From positions 1-64,000 of the forward strand of contig KV919105.1 in assembly GCA_002049455.2 (NCBI GenBank): a DNA stretch of 64,000 nt. Direction: 5' to 3'. The notes beneath the pieces were generated by a model. That model was not told the DNA's origin and searched no databases. It was given only the letters and a program-made list of their open reading frames with translations. The stretch is from Porphyra umbilicalis. Its lineage: Eukaryota; Rhodophyta; Bangiophyceae; Bangiales; Bangiaceae. The first letter of the stretch is position 1; every line of letters begins with the position of its first letter. The position numbers and the translations under genes were made by a program. Of this stretch, positions 45,867 through 56,600 are shown in pieces.

Positions 45867-47001
45867 TTCGATGTCATGCGTTGCCGTGTGTGTTGGAGCA
45901 CCCAAAATCTATTGAGCACAGGAAGGGGATTGAGACTTCTTCTGGGACACGTCACTTAATTTTAGCCGCGCTTGCAAGAAACCAGAAACATATGGGACGC
46001 ACTTTTGATGTCGGCCGAGTGCTAGGTTCTTTGTGGAACGACTGTAGTCGCCTGAAAGTGTGTCATAAAAAAAAGCCGATGAAGTTGGCTCCAGGATGCG
46101 TCCATGCGGAGCGCCAACGCTCATTTCATTGCCGAATTCTGTCCACGCCAATATGAGTCGCGCTCACTCGCCATAATGCGTGGAATCGACCTTTAGGTGT
46201 GGTGCCTGGAATCGGGCTCTGTCGTGCTGTCGTGGCACGCCGATTGGGGCCGACTGAGACCATATTCGGTGCCAGACAGCTGTATTGCAGCTGAAACGGG
46301 CGCTTGAATAGGCTACGTGTCACATTTTGAAAATGGATCGACGATGATCGTAGCGACAATCCCACCCTAACCCGTTGCTCAACCACATCCGCGTCAGGAT
46401 ATCCCACGCTGAGATGTACTCCTGCACTGTTGTTGACATTAGAGAGCATCGGCAATTCGAATGTGGGTCGGCGGCGTGGGATGGGGACACGCTTCGCGCC
46501 ACGTAGCGGCCGCAACCCACATTTGGAACCCATTTGTGGCTCTCTGGGTCATCCGACTCACGCCAAATACGGGTCGGTGAACACCGCGTGGCCACACACG
46601 AGGCGTTAGTTGTACCCCCACCGCTCGTCTCAACCCGAGCTTGGCGCCCACCACGGGCGCTTAGGCCTCCAGTTCCGTGTGTGTCGAGAAGGCGCATCGT
46701 CTTGCACCGTACAAATTGCCTTTGTCAGGCACCGTACCCCCCCCGATGCAGTCACGCCCCCCCCTATCCCACGCCCCTAACTGCCGGCGCCCCTCCATGT
46801 GAAACTCGCACTATGGCCACTGTATACCATCTCCATCGACCGCCGCCCTGTCATATGGTCGGCCAGGGTGTCTCCCCAGGGGGAAAGGGGTGATGGTGCT
46901 TGGGGTGGAGGTCAGTTGGAATGTGTTGCTCGCACAGAGGTTACTGCTGTGCCGTTGCGGTAGATGTGGAGAGCTAAAATCGTGTGGACTTTTATTTGGA
47001 C
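45867..47001. other. Unassigned region between Copia C and the Fanzor gene
   Basis: No recognised coding domain. Minus-strand frames such as 46533-46126 (135 codons) show no family resemblance. A C/T-rich tract lies at 46738-46775. Confidence 0.4.
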
Positions 47002-47102
47002 ACTTGCCGACGCTAAATGTGGGTAAGATGTGGGTAATCCGACGTGGGTTGGCAACCCACATACTACCCACATTTGATACCCACGCCCGACTTGCCGACG
47101 CT
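47002..47102. mobile_element. 75-bp hairpin insertion flanked by 13-bp direct repeats
   Basis: ACTTGCCGACGCT occurs at 47002-47014 and again at 47090-47102. The 75 bases between contain AAATGTGGGTA / TACCCACATTT as outer complementary parts and GTGGGTTGGCAACCCAC as an inner hairpin with a 7-bp stem. It looks like a very small MITE or hairpin element with a duplicated target, but the superfamily is unclear. Confidence 0.5.
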
Positions 47103-47529
47103 CTCTTTTGGCGCGTTCACACCAGATCAGGCCACGCCGGAGACTGTCCGGATCCTGTCCGCGTACATCTCCAACAGTAGCCCAATGTAGCCCCCGCTGG
47201 GGCGTAAGTCCACGCTTGTTTCAGCGGCGCTATCGGGACGCCACCCGGACCCAATCAGCGGCCGCCACGCGCAAGCGAATTGGAAATATTTTTAGAATTC
47301 CTACCGCTCTTGTTTGAACCGCCCTTAGTTCACAAGATGCTTCCTTACTTATATTGGAATGTTCATCGCGAGAACTTTTTCTCGAACTTCGTAACGAAAC
47401 ACAGTGGTCACTGTTCCAGCACCCCCGCAGTAAAGTGGTACGCATTCCCGACGTTGTTGACAGCGGTTGCTTGCGAAATCTACATACCAGTAGTCACCTC
47501 TGGAAGAGATGAGGAGCGAAGCTCCCTAT
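47103..47529. other. 3' flank of the Fanzor gene
   Basis: No protein gene. In Fanzor and TnpB systems the guide RNA usually overlaps or follows the nuclease 3' end, so this segment (read on the minus strand) and the last codons are where such an RNA would be sought. I could not define one. Confidence 0.25.
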
Positions 47530-50020
47530 TCATACCCCACGAGATGAACCTGGTGAACAGTCTACGATTACCCGCTCGAGGCGGCTCGAAGACGAGTGGC
47601 TGCGCCCCACGGCTGGCGCGGGGCTGGCAGCAGCCATCTGGCCGACGCTACTCGTCGCCAGGGCACCGCTTGCCGACGCAGCAGCTGCGTCGTGCGCCAC
47701 GTCTGCCACCACACCCAGCGCCTCTACCTGCACCCTTGGCGCCGCGACTGGCACGGCCGTGGGGGCCGTCCCGGCCTCCGCGACCGCCGGGGTCATCCCG
47801 GCCTCCGCGACCGCCGGGTCGGTGACGACTGGTCGGCGCCAACGCTCCCATGACGTGGGTGAACACCGCGTCCACCTGTAGCCGGCCTCGTAGGTTCCCG
47901 CCGCGATCGCAGCCGCGTGCCGCGTCGCCTGGATTGGGTCTTCCTTGGGTGCAGCGCGTGACACGGTGTACCCCCGGATTTGGAGGCAGATGCTCCGACC
48001 CTGCATGCTCCTGATGGCAATCTTGGACATGTTGCGCGCCGCGTTGGTGTCTCGCCCGACGTCCGTCGCGGGACACGCGACGTTGGTACACAGCTTGACC
48101 CCCCACAGCGCGAGCGGGTCGGTCCCAAACGCCCACTAGCCGTGAGCCGCAATCGCCTGCAGCACCTTTGTCCGCACCGCCTCTGCGTGCTGCTTGGCGC
48201 GCTGGGCAGCCGCACCGTCGCGTGGGCCCGACCGACTGCCGGTCGTCACACCCCGTCGCGCGCGCCGGCCGCCGCGGAGGGGCGAGGCGCGCTTGGCCGC
48301 CGACGCTGACGCGGGATGCGCCTAGCTGCTTGCCGCCTTGAGGGGCGTCAGGTCGACCGGCGAGTCGGGCGACACGTACGTGTTGCACAAGCCGTGACCG
48401 CACGCGGCGCACGTCTGGCTCGTATTGAGCTCGTCCACGTACACGATGTGCACGTGTTTGTCCATGCGCCGCACGAGGTCGACGCTGCCGGCGCGCGGCC
48501 GACACCGCCCAATGCCCAGCACCGCTTTGGTACCGTCCACCGTGCGCCGCAGGAGCCCACCCGTCATGCGGTGGGCCAACTGCGCCGCGTACCGGTTGCG
48601 CTGGATGAGGGCGTGCAGGCGCGCCTTTCGCCGGCCCGACATCACGGCCGCCCCGTACGCCGCCTGATAGGCGTCTGTGTAGGTGCGGGCGATGCGCGAA
48701 GTGGCCGCCACCAGCCACGCGCCCTACGAAGCGACTTTGAGGGAGCACCCGGCCGTCAGTGACTCGCGCGACACGTCGGGGTTGGTCGCCGCCCACGCCG
48801 CCGCCGCTGCCGCCTCGGCGCACCTGGTCATACCGGCGCCCGTCGCCTCGCGGTACGCGCCCTTGGAGACGACCAGCGTCGCCCCCGCCGGCGGGACGCG
48901 GGCGCTCGGTCTCGTGGTCGTGGCCGCACTCCAGAGGGCGGCACACAGTACCCGTACGCGGTCTGCCGACGGAAGCGGCGTGCCAGGCACACCATGCTGC
49001 GGGAGCTCTGTCGGCGCAGCGGCGTCGGCCGCAGCCGCTGCGCGCTTTGCGTTGCGCGCTGACGCCGCCGCCTGTTTCGCGGTGCGCGCCGCGCTGTGCC
49101 GCACGCGCGCAGCGTGTCGCTGATCCCCGACCGACAGGGCGTAGCACGCCGCCTCTGCGTTGGCCGCCGACTCGGCCTTGGCGCCTGCGTCGGCTGCCGC
49201 GTCGGTCGACGACTTGAACAGGGCCGCCTCGCCCATCCACACACACACGTGATTGGGGAGGCGCCACGGTTGGACGCCGCCGTCAATGACCGCGGCGTGA
49301 GTGAGCGCGCGCAGGCGCGTCTGCAGCGACCGCCGGCCGTCGAGGCCGCTCGTCCCTCGCTTGCGGGCGACCTCTTGCCGCTGGACAGGCGTCAGCCACG
49401 CGTCGCCGTATGACGGCTGCGTGTACCGCGGCGGCTTGGGCGGGTCAGGGGGGGGGGGGGCTCCAGCGCAGCGGCCGGCTCCGTCGCTACGTGCTCCAAA
49501 GGCAGCAAAGACGCCTGCGCCGCCGATGTGGCCGCCGTCGGGCCCACCAAAGCTCCACGACTCTGCTTTGGGGGAGATCCCTCCGCCCCGGTCGACGCGC
49601 CGAGCGCGCCACGGCCGCGCTTTTTGGTCGTCCCGCACACCGCGTCACCGCCGCCGACGGGTAGGCCCGCCGCGGTGGCCTTGGCCGCGGGCGCAACCTC
49701 GGTCACCGTTGCACGCAGCGTGTCGACGTTCGGCAGACACTGACCGCTGCGACGCACGTGGCACTCTGCAGCTGCGGTCGCGGCCGTGGCCGCCCGCGGG
49801 AGCGCGTCGGCTGCAATCCGCAGCGCCCGATACGCCTGGCACACGTGTAGGTGCGGTGCCGTTGAGAGCGCAAACGGCACTGCGCCGGGGCAGTAGGCAG
49901 CGACGATGGACGCGACGCCCGGGTCCAACCCGACAAAGACGAGCGCCTTGACAGCGTCGGGCGCAAACGCCATGCGGTCGAGCTGCGTCCGCACGCTCGC
50001 CGTCTCGGTCGGAACCCCCC
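47530..50020 (-). pseudogene. Fanzor/TnpB-type nuclease: RuvC and zinc-ribbon half
   Basis: The RuvC-I strand VFVGLDPGVASIVAAY has its Asp at 49923-49925. After an Ala/Pro-rich insert and a frameshift in the G-run at 49449-49461, the frame continues with YGDAWLTPVQRQEVARKRG and SKGAYREATGAGMTRC. RuvC-II is IVYVDELNTSQTCAACG (Glu at 48430-48432), which also starts the zinc ribbon. The second Cys pair and RuvC-III are in LCTNVACPATDVGRDTNAAR (Asp at 48049-48051). So the D-E-D triad and C-x2-C...C-x4-C ligands are all present. In-frame TAGs lie at 48724, 48322 and 48136; the last two fall in the poorly conserved insert between the Cys pairs. An Ala/Val-rich C-terminal extension ends at 47530. 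Family members are RNA-guided DNA endonucleases of eukaryotes related to transposon TnpB. The spacing between RuvC-I and RuvC-II (about 500 residues) is longer than usual. Confidence 0.88.
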
Positions 50021-50979
50021 CCCGCGGCCGTCACTGGCCGCCTTGCGGTTCGCCCGCCGAGCGGCCGCCTTCGACGTGGCAGTGGCGGGGTGTCGTATCG
50101 TATAGTGCACGCCGACGCCGTTTGACACGATGAAGGGGCCAACGAGCTTCGAGGCGCGGATGATGCCCGCACGGCGGAGCAGCGCCTGCACGACCAAACC
50201 GTCGGCCGTCTGTGGTTGGATGGACCCCAAGTGGGCCGCCAGACTCTGGCGGAGAAGCATGCCGCTGACGCGCGCGTACGCGGTGCACGTAGCCACTCGA
50301 CAGGGTGACATGTCAGCCGCCTTGATGCCGGCGCCGACGCACAGGGCCTGGGCATAGTGCAGCAACGGGTAGACGTGCATTGGCCGCTGTCGCAGGGCCA
50401 AACGTGTCTAGGTGCAGCAGCTAGCGCCGCCGACCGCCGACATCCGTGTACACGAGCACGCTGTCGTAGGCCAGCGTCGCGGCGGCCGCCATGGCAGCCC
50501 CATGCGCCGCAGACACTTTGTTCGCCAGCCACTTGAACGACGGCGGGCGCGTGCGTCGGCGGCTTGCAGGCCGGCAACGAGGACCGCAATCAGTGCCGGG
50601 CGGCGCTGTCTGTCGAGACCGCATGGGGCCTGCGGGTAGACCGCGAGGACGATGCACTTTACAATAGCCTTGACCGCCGACGTGACGTGCGTCACATAGT
50701 GATTTTCAAAGGACGTTGCGACGGTCGCCCAGCCGCCCGTGTCGGCCGGACACGGCAGCAGTGTGCTGCACGGCAGTTGCTCTGGCTCGATTATGGCCGC
50801 CGCCACTGCCGCCGACGCGGCAACAAAGGCGGTGTAATCACCGTCACCGGTTGCTGCCTTGACATCTTCACGTTGCTTGGCGTGCGCGCGCCGCCCCGAG
50901 CAAGAGACACACGCCCGCCGGGAAGCGCCGTCAAACGCGTGGACACCGCGACACGAGACGGTCGAGGCGGCCTGCTTCC
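50021..50979 (-). pseudogene. Fanzor-type nuclease: N-terminal helical/recognition part
   Basis: Right after the solo LTR the frame continues with GVHAFDGASRRACVSCSGRR and TSFENHYVTHVTSAVKAIVK, a helical segment like the N-terminal lobe of Fanzors. A frameshift near 50560 moves to PPSFKWLANKVSAAHGAAMA and LAYDSVLVYTDVGG. TAG (50421 or 50408, depending on frame) and a shift back lead to MHVYPLLHYAQALCVG, then KLVGPFIVSNGVGVHYTIRH, which corresponds to the TDGVSV-like strand before RuvC-I. A C9 run near 50012 marks the next frameshift. Confidence 0.75.
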
Positions 50980-51397
50980 TGTTGGACTGTGATGCTGGTC
51001 GCCGACTCCACTGGCGGTTCGCGGATGGATGATGGTCGGTGACCCATATGGTAAACCACATGGTAAATTTGCAAGACGTGGTCAAGTTGCACACATTCGT
51101 GTTGGGTGGTCTTGGGGCGTTACTTTTGGCATGTTTTGGATTTGATCTTCGCTTTGCTCTAGTGGCTTTTGATTTGGTGAGTGATTCGATTTGGTGCGAG
51201 GGCGTGGGCGTCGGTGTGGGCATGAGAGGGGGGAGCACTTGGGCCGGTGGGGACTATTTGAGAGGTGCTCTCGGTTGGGAGAGGCGGGCGAACCTTAGGA
51301 CAACCACCAAAGCACGTTCGCACACACACACACAAGCTCAAGCCACTGAACCACCTCACCGTGGTCCCCCAACCCCGATCCCCACTGCATTTCAACA
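50980..51397 (+). mobile_element. Solo Copia A-family LTR inside the Fanzor gene
   Basis: It begins TGTTGGACTG and ends TTTCAACA, matching the LTR at 6353-6771 in the opposite orientation. CTTCC flanks both sides exactly (50975-50979 and 51398-51402). No internal sequence remains, so a full element inserted and later recombined. LTR plus TSD is 423 bp, a multiple of three, so the host frame resumes in phase. Confidence 0.95.
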
Positions 51398-51402
51398 CTT
51401 CC

Positions 51403-52468
51403 ACGCCAGCCCGTGGCTGCCCGTCAGCGGCGCCGGCACGGCCGCCATAAACTCGTCGAGCGTGCGTCGGCCGCCGCCACCACCACCCGCACCCAGACCG
51501 CAGCCACCGCCGTCTACACCGTCGAGCAGATACCGCATCGTGCCGTCCATGACAATGGTGACGAGGCGCACATGCTGCGTCTGTGCCGTCGCCAACTCTG
51601 TCAGCGCAGCCGCGCCCGCCGCCGCATTGGTGACAGCCTCGACAGGCGCCTCGGTTTTGAGATGAGCCGAGGTGGTCGGCGGGCGTCCCGCTGTCGGCGC
51701 GCAGTCTGTGGGCGGCCGCGGGAGCTTTCGCCGCCAGACGGCAAAACACCGGTCGATCGACACGGCCACCGTTGTCGTCACCTCCCCCGTCATGCGGTAC
51801 TGGTCGGCGCACGCCGAGTAGCGGCCGCGGTCCTCATTGTGGTCCGACCAGCCGTTGGCGACGGCACGCAGCGGACACGCTGCGCTCGCGCGCGTGTGGC
51901 CCCGCGCGTGGCAAACACCGCACCTGGTACGGCCGCTGCCGGCTGTGGCGCCCTTGGCCGACCCGGCGGCCGCCACACGCGCCGCCTGCGCCTCCTTGGC
52001 GGCCGCGTCGGCTGCACACGATTTCACATTGTGTCTTGTTGTCCCGCAGCCGCCGCATCGGCGCAGGCGACCACGCGTGCCGCCGCCGCCGCTCGCCGGC
52101 GCGGCCCCTGCGCCGGCACCCGCGTCGTCGCCCGGGTGGTCCCCCGCGTCGGGCTTTGCCATGGAGATCAAGCCCTTGGCCGCGGACAAGACGCTAATTG
52201 CGGCGTGCCGGGCGCGCGCGCACAGGCGCCGACAGGCGACCACCGCGGCATTGTCGGCGGCTGTCGCAGCGCCGGCGGCAGCATCTGCCGCGCCGCCGTC
52301 CCCAGGGACGGCAGCAGGTGTTCGGTGCGGCGGCACGGTCACCGCGTCGACGGCTCGCTGCACTGCGGTCGAGGACGACTCGGCGTCGCCCAGCGCTGCC
52401 GACGCGCACGACGTGGTGCCCCGCGCGTGCACGGGGTTTCCTGCGAGCAGCTTGCCCAGCAGGGTGCT
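51403..52468 (-). pseudogene. Fanzor-type gene: N-terminal extension with two CCHC knuckles
   Basis: One open frame joins the Copia D border (STLLGKLLAGNPVHARG) to the solo-LTR border (APLTGSHGLAWK). It has CGGCGTTRHNVKSC (52016-52057) and CGVCHARGHTRASAAC (51875-51922), spaced C-x2-C-x4-H-x4/5-C like nucleic-acid-binding zinc knuckles. Later come YRMTGEVTTTVAVSIDRCFAV and a Gly-rich stretch. Zinc knuckles are typical of Gag and some transposases. Whether they were part of the same protein as the nuclease rests on the continuous frame through the LTR insertion. Confidence 0.65.
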
Positions 52469-52473
52469 CGCAT

Positions 52474-52871
52474 TGTGAAGTGAGCGGTAGTTGGGTGGAT
52501 GCGTTGCTTTACTCGAGAGCAGTCTGAGGCGCGAGGCCAGCTGGCTCTTAACCCCTCCGTGTGCCTCTCTCGCCACGTCCTGCCGGGGCACCCCCCGCCA
52601 GCGCAGTGCTCCCTCCCCTGGAGGGTACATGCTCTCACCACCCCACAAATCGCGACGCCTCTCGAGGAGCCCACGAGAATCTCCCCGAGCTCCGCTGCAA
52701 AGTGAGCTGCCCTCGAGATACAAGTACAAATAAATACATCACACACATACAGCAATGCATGTCAATGGCACAGCCAAACAAGCCGATGACCGCATAAGTA
52801 CTCCTGGAATTAGCCAGGCAGTCCGCGGTAACTCCGACTTACCTGCGCGGGCTTGGGGGGCTGCCTCAACA
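52474..52871 (-). mobile_element. Copia D 3' LTR
   Basis: On the minus strand it starts TGTTGAGGCAGCCCCCC and ends CTCACTTCACA. A purine-rich tract GGTGCTGGGGGGAG immediately precedes it (52872-52885), a good polypurine primer. Small plus-strand frames here are shadows. Confidence 0.97.
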
Positions 52872-53187
52872 CTCCCCCCAGCACCCCACAGTCCGCGCCA
52901 TTGGCGCCTCAGCGCGGTCACAACCCGTCCCGACCAGCGCGACATCTCCTGCCATCATCCGCAGTCGAGAAAATGCCAAAGTCGATCCCCAGGTTCCAGG
53001 TGTTGCACTTGCAAAATCGACCTTCGCCAAAATCACCAAAATCACGATCGATGTGAAGCAGACGTCGAGGTGAGTGCAACGCACTAGGGCGCGTCTCGAA
53101 CGGAGACGATCCGGCGCATCGGCGGCCCGTTAAAGTGCGGGCGTAAACGCATCTCATCGACTTTGCCGAAAATCGGCTCGACCCGTC

Positions 53188-53371
53188 GGAGCTGTAGGCC
53201 TACAGCTCCCTTAGCCAAAATCGGCCAAAATCGACTGGCACCAAATCGAGTCGGGCCCGACCGGCCGACTTGGCCCGAATCTGGAGACTTCCAGATTCGG
53301 GCCCAAGACCACAAAGAAATCGACTTCACCAAAATCGACTCGACCCGTCGGAGCTGTAGGCCTACAGCTCC
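53188..53371 (-). repeat. Copia D 3' UTR: paired palindromes and a strong hairpin
   Basis: A perfect 22-bp palindrome centred on AGGCCT (GGAGCTGT...ACAGCTCC) occurs at 53188-53209 and again at 53350-53371. Between them, 53272-53303 forms a 14-bp perfect stem with a GACT loop. The whole 780-bp untranslated region (52872-53650) repeats CCAAAATCGAC-like motifs. It may be an RNA structure used in packaging or transport, but this is conjecture. Confidence 0.85.
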
Positions 53372-53650
53372 CGGCCGAAATCGCCCAAAATCGACTTCGG
53401 CCAAATCGAGTCGGGCGATCGCCGCGAACCCGCGGCTGCGCCACCGGTCGGCCACAGTGGCGCCACAGCGCCCCAGGACGATCCCAACCGGCCGTCCCCC
53501 CAAGGCAACAGCGCCCCGTTGCCGGCCCCAAGCAAGTGGATGGTAGCGCAACCGTCCACGGCCGGCACCGGCCCGCAGCAAGGTCGACAGAGGTCGCTAC
53601 CGCGAATCCGGGGCTGCGCCACTGGACGCCTCCAGTGGCGACATGGCGCC

Positions 53651-56600
53651 TCAGCACTCCCCCAACAGGGGGTCGCCAATCCCGGCGCCCCGCGCAGCCG
53701 CGCCCAGGTCTTCACCAACCCCGACGGCAGCCCGGAAAGCCGTGAACGCCGGCGACGGCAGCGGCTTGGTGAGCCCATCCGCCGGCATGTCGGCGCTCGG
53801 GAGGAAGTAGAAGGCCACATCCCCGCGCGCCTGGTAGTCGCGAACCATGTGGTAGGCGACGTCGACATGCTTGGTCCGCCCCGTCGCCTCGGGATTGTTG
53901 ACCAGCGCCAGGCAGGACTGGTTGTCCTCCCCCATCGGCACAGCTCCGCCGTCGACGCCCAGAGCCGACAGCAGCTTGCGCAGCCACAGCGCCTCCTTGG
54001 TCGCCATCGCGGCGGCCACGTACTCGACCTCGGCCGTCGAGGTGGCAACGGTCGACTGGCGCTTGCTCGCCCACGCAATCGGCCCGCCATTGCAGGTGAA
54101 GACGAAACCGGTTGTCGACCGACGACCGTCGATGTCGCCGGCCCAGTCGGCGTCGACAAACCCTTGCAGCGGCTCGCTGCCGCCGTAGACCACCCCCAGG
54201 CGAGTCGTCCCGCGCAGGTAGCGCAAAACCCCCTTGGCCGCGCGCATGTGGTCCTCCTCAGGGCAGGACATGAAGCGCGACAGCACCCCCACGGCAAAGG
54301 CGATGTCTGGCCTCGTCGTGGTAGACAGGTAGAGGAGGGAGCCAACCAACTCGGCGTAACGGTTGCCTTCCGGCAGCAGGCCCTCCCCTGTCTTGGTCAG
54401 CTTGACCCCCAACGCCATCGGTGTCTTGTTTGGCGTCGCCTTGTCCATCCCGAACGCCTCCAGCAGCGTCGCGGTGTGCCCCGGGTTGCTCAACGTCAGA
54501 GTCTTGGCCGCCCGGTTGCGCATGACCTTCATGCCGATAAAGTCCTTGACCTCCCCCATGTCGCGCACCTCAAACTTGGCAGACACGAAGCGCTTGACGG
54601 CCTCGACCCCAGCCAGCCGCTCACCCGCCACGATAAGGTCGTCGACGTACACGAGGATAAAGATGCACCCGTGCACGGGGTGGTGCCACTCATAGAGGCA
54701 CGGGTCCACCTTGGAGCGGACCGCCCCCATCTCCTTGAGCTCTTTGTCGAGCTGGATGCCCCACAGCCGCCCTGCCTGCTTTGTCCCGTAGAGTGCCAGA
54801 TTTAGCCGACATATCTCCTCCAGCCCCTTCGGATCGACACCGTCGGGGAGTTTGATGTACATCTCCTTGTCCATCTTGGCGTTGAGGAAGGCTGTCTTGA
54901 CATCGACATGATGAACCTCCCAGCCCGTAGCTGCAGCCACAGCAAAGAGAGACCGTGTCGTAGCCGCGTTGGGCACCGGCGCCCATGTCTTATCAAAGTC
55001 GCGCCCCGGCACTTGGTTGAAACCTTGGGCCACGAGTCGGGCCTTGTAGCGCGTCATCTTTCCCTCCGCGTCGTGCTTGATGTCAAACACGAATCGCGTC
55101 TTGACGGCCTTGTGCTTCTTGTTGTTACCGTTGGTCTTGGACCAGGTGCCAAGGTTCTTGTGTGCCGCCACCTCCTCCGTAATGGCCTGCTTCCACAGCG
55201 GCCAGTCAGGACGAGCGCGCGCCTCCTTCTCGTTTGCAGGCGGTTTTTGCAAGTCCCAGCCCGCCTCAGCCGCGGACGCGGTACCGCTTGCCAGGTACGC
55301 TTTGGGTTCCTTCTCCCACCATGTTACCTTGGGCGCTGGCTTGCGCTTCGAGCGACGAGGCCCCGGTGCGACGCTGTCACTGGCCGCAGGTGCTTGACCG
55401 ACCCAGGGTGTCGAGTCACCGTCGCCGTCATCGTCCTCTTTCTCGCTCTCTTCAGCGAGGGAACGAGGACTGCCATCTTCGTCGCTTGTGGAAGTTTCGT
55501 CGGGGGTGTACTCGTCCCCGCGCCCGCCTTCAGCGTCGAGCATGTCCATTTCCCCTTCCGTGCCGTCGACGCTGTCGGCGTCAGCCTCCGCAGTTAGCCG
55601 GGGACCAGCGCTTGGCCCGACCGCCGACGTCTCGACCTTAGCCGGGTTCTCCTCCATCAGCACGTCTCGACGCTCGGAGACTTCGTTCGTCTCGTCCTCG
55701 AGGATGCGGTAGGCCTTGCCACCGACAGTGTAGCCGACAAAGCGGCCGACGTCGGTCCTTGGCTCCAGCTTACGCTGCTGCTTCTTGGGTTTGAGCGCCC
55801 ACGCCCGACTCCCCCAAACGCGGAATCCCGCGACGTTGGGGCGTCGACCCGTTAGAGCCTCCAGCGGCGTCACGTCCAGCCCCGCCTTGGGGGACCGGTT
55901 CAGAACATGAACGACGGGGGCCAACGCCTCAGCCCACAGCTCTTCCTCCGCTCCCGCATCGAGCAGAGCAGCACGCACGCGCTTCATCAGCGTGCGGTTC
56001 ACCCGCTCCGCTTTGCCGTTCTGCTGTGACTTGTACGGCGCCGTCATCTCCGACGTGATGCCCTTGTCCTCGTACCATGCCTTGAGGTCGTTAGTGACGT
56101 ACTCCTTGGCACCATCATGACGGACGCGCTTGACCTTGACCCCCGTGAGCGTCTCGAGCTGCTTAATACGCGTCCTGAGCACGTCAGGGGCCATCCCTTT
56201 TGTCTTGATAGGCGTAGCCGTGATGAACCCCGTTGAGTCCTCCAGCGCCGTCATAAAGTAGAGGGAGCCACCCAGCGACTCAGTGAGTGGGCCACCAATG
56301 TCGGTGTGCACCACTTCGCACTTGGTTGTCGCTGTAGACGAGCGGGGGCTCGGCGACTGAACCATCTTGCCGTCCACACACGGCACACACACAGTGCCAA
56401 TGACGCGCTTAGCGTCTGCCACTGACGACGGCATGCCGTCGACCATTGTGGCCGCCCGCTTGAGGTTCTCCAACCCCAAGTGGTTGAACCGACGGTGCCA
56501 CAGCTCCGCCTCCCCAGCTATGCGCGTGGATGCCGCGTTAGCCGACGCCTGGACCGGCGTTACCTTGAGCACATACTGCTCCAGGTCGTTCACCTTGCCG

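Noticed and set aside
47530-50423. Genetic-code change with TAG as sense codon
   Set aside because: Other genes and elements here end in or are broken by TAG as well as TAA and TGA, and four TAGs in a decayed gene are too few to support reassignment.
53519-54805. Plus-strand 428-codon ORF and others across 53.5-58 kb
   Set aside because: They lie antisense to the intact Copia D polyprotein and show no family resemblance.
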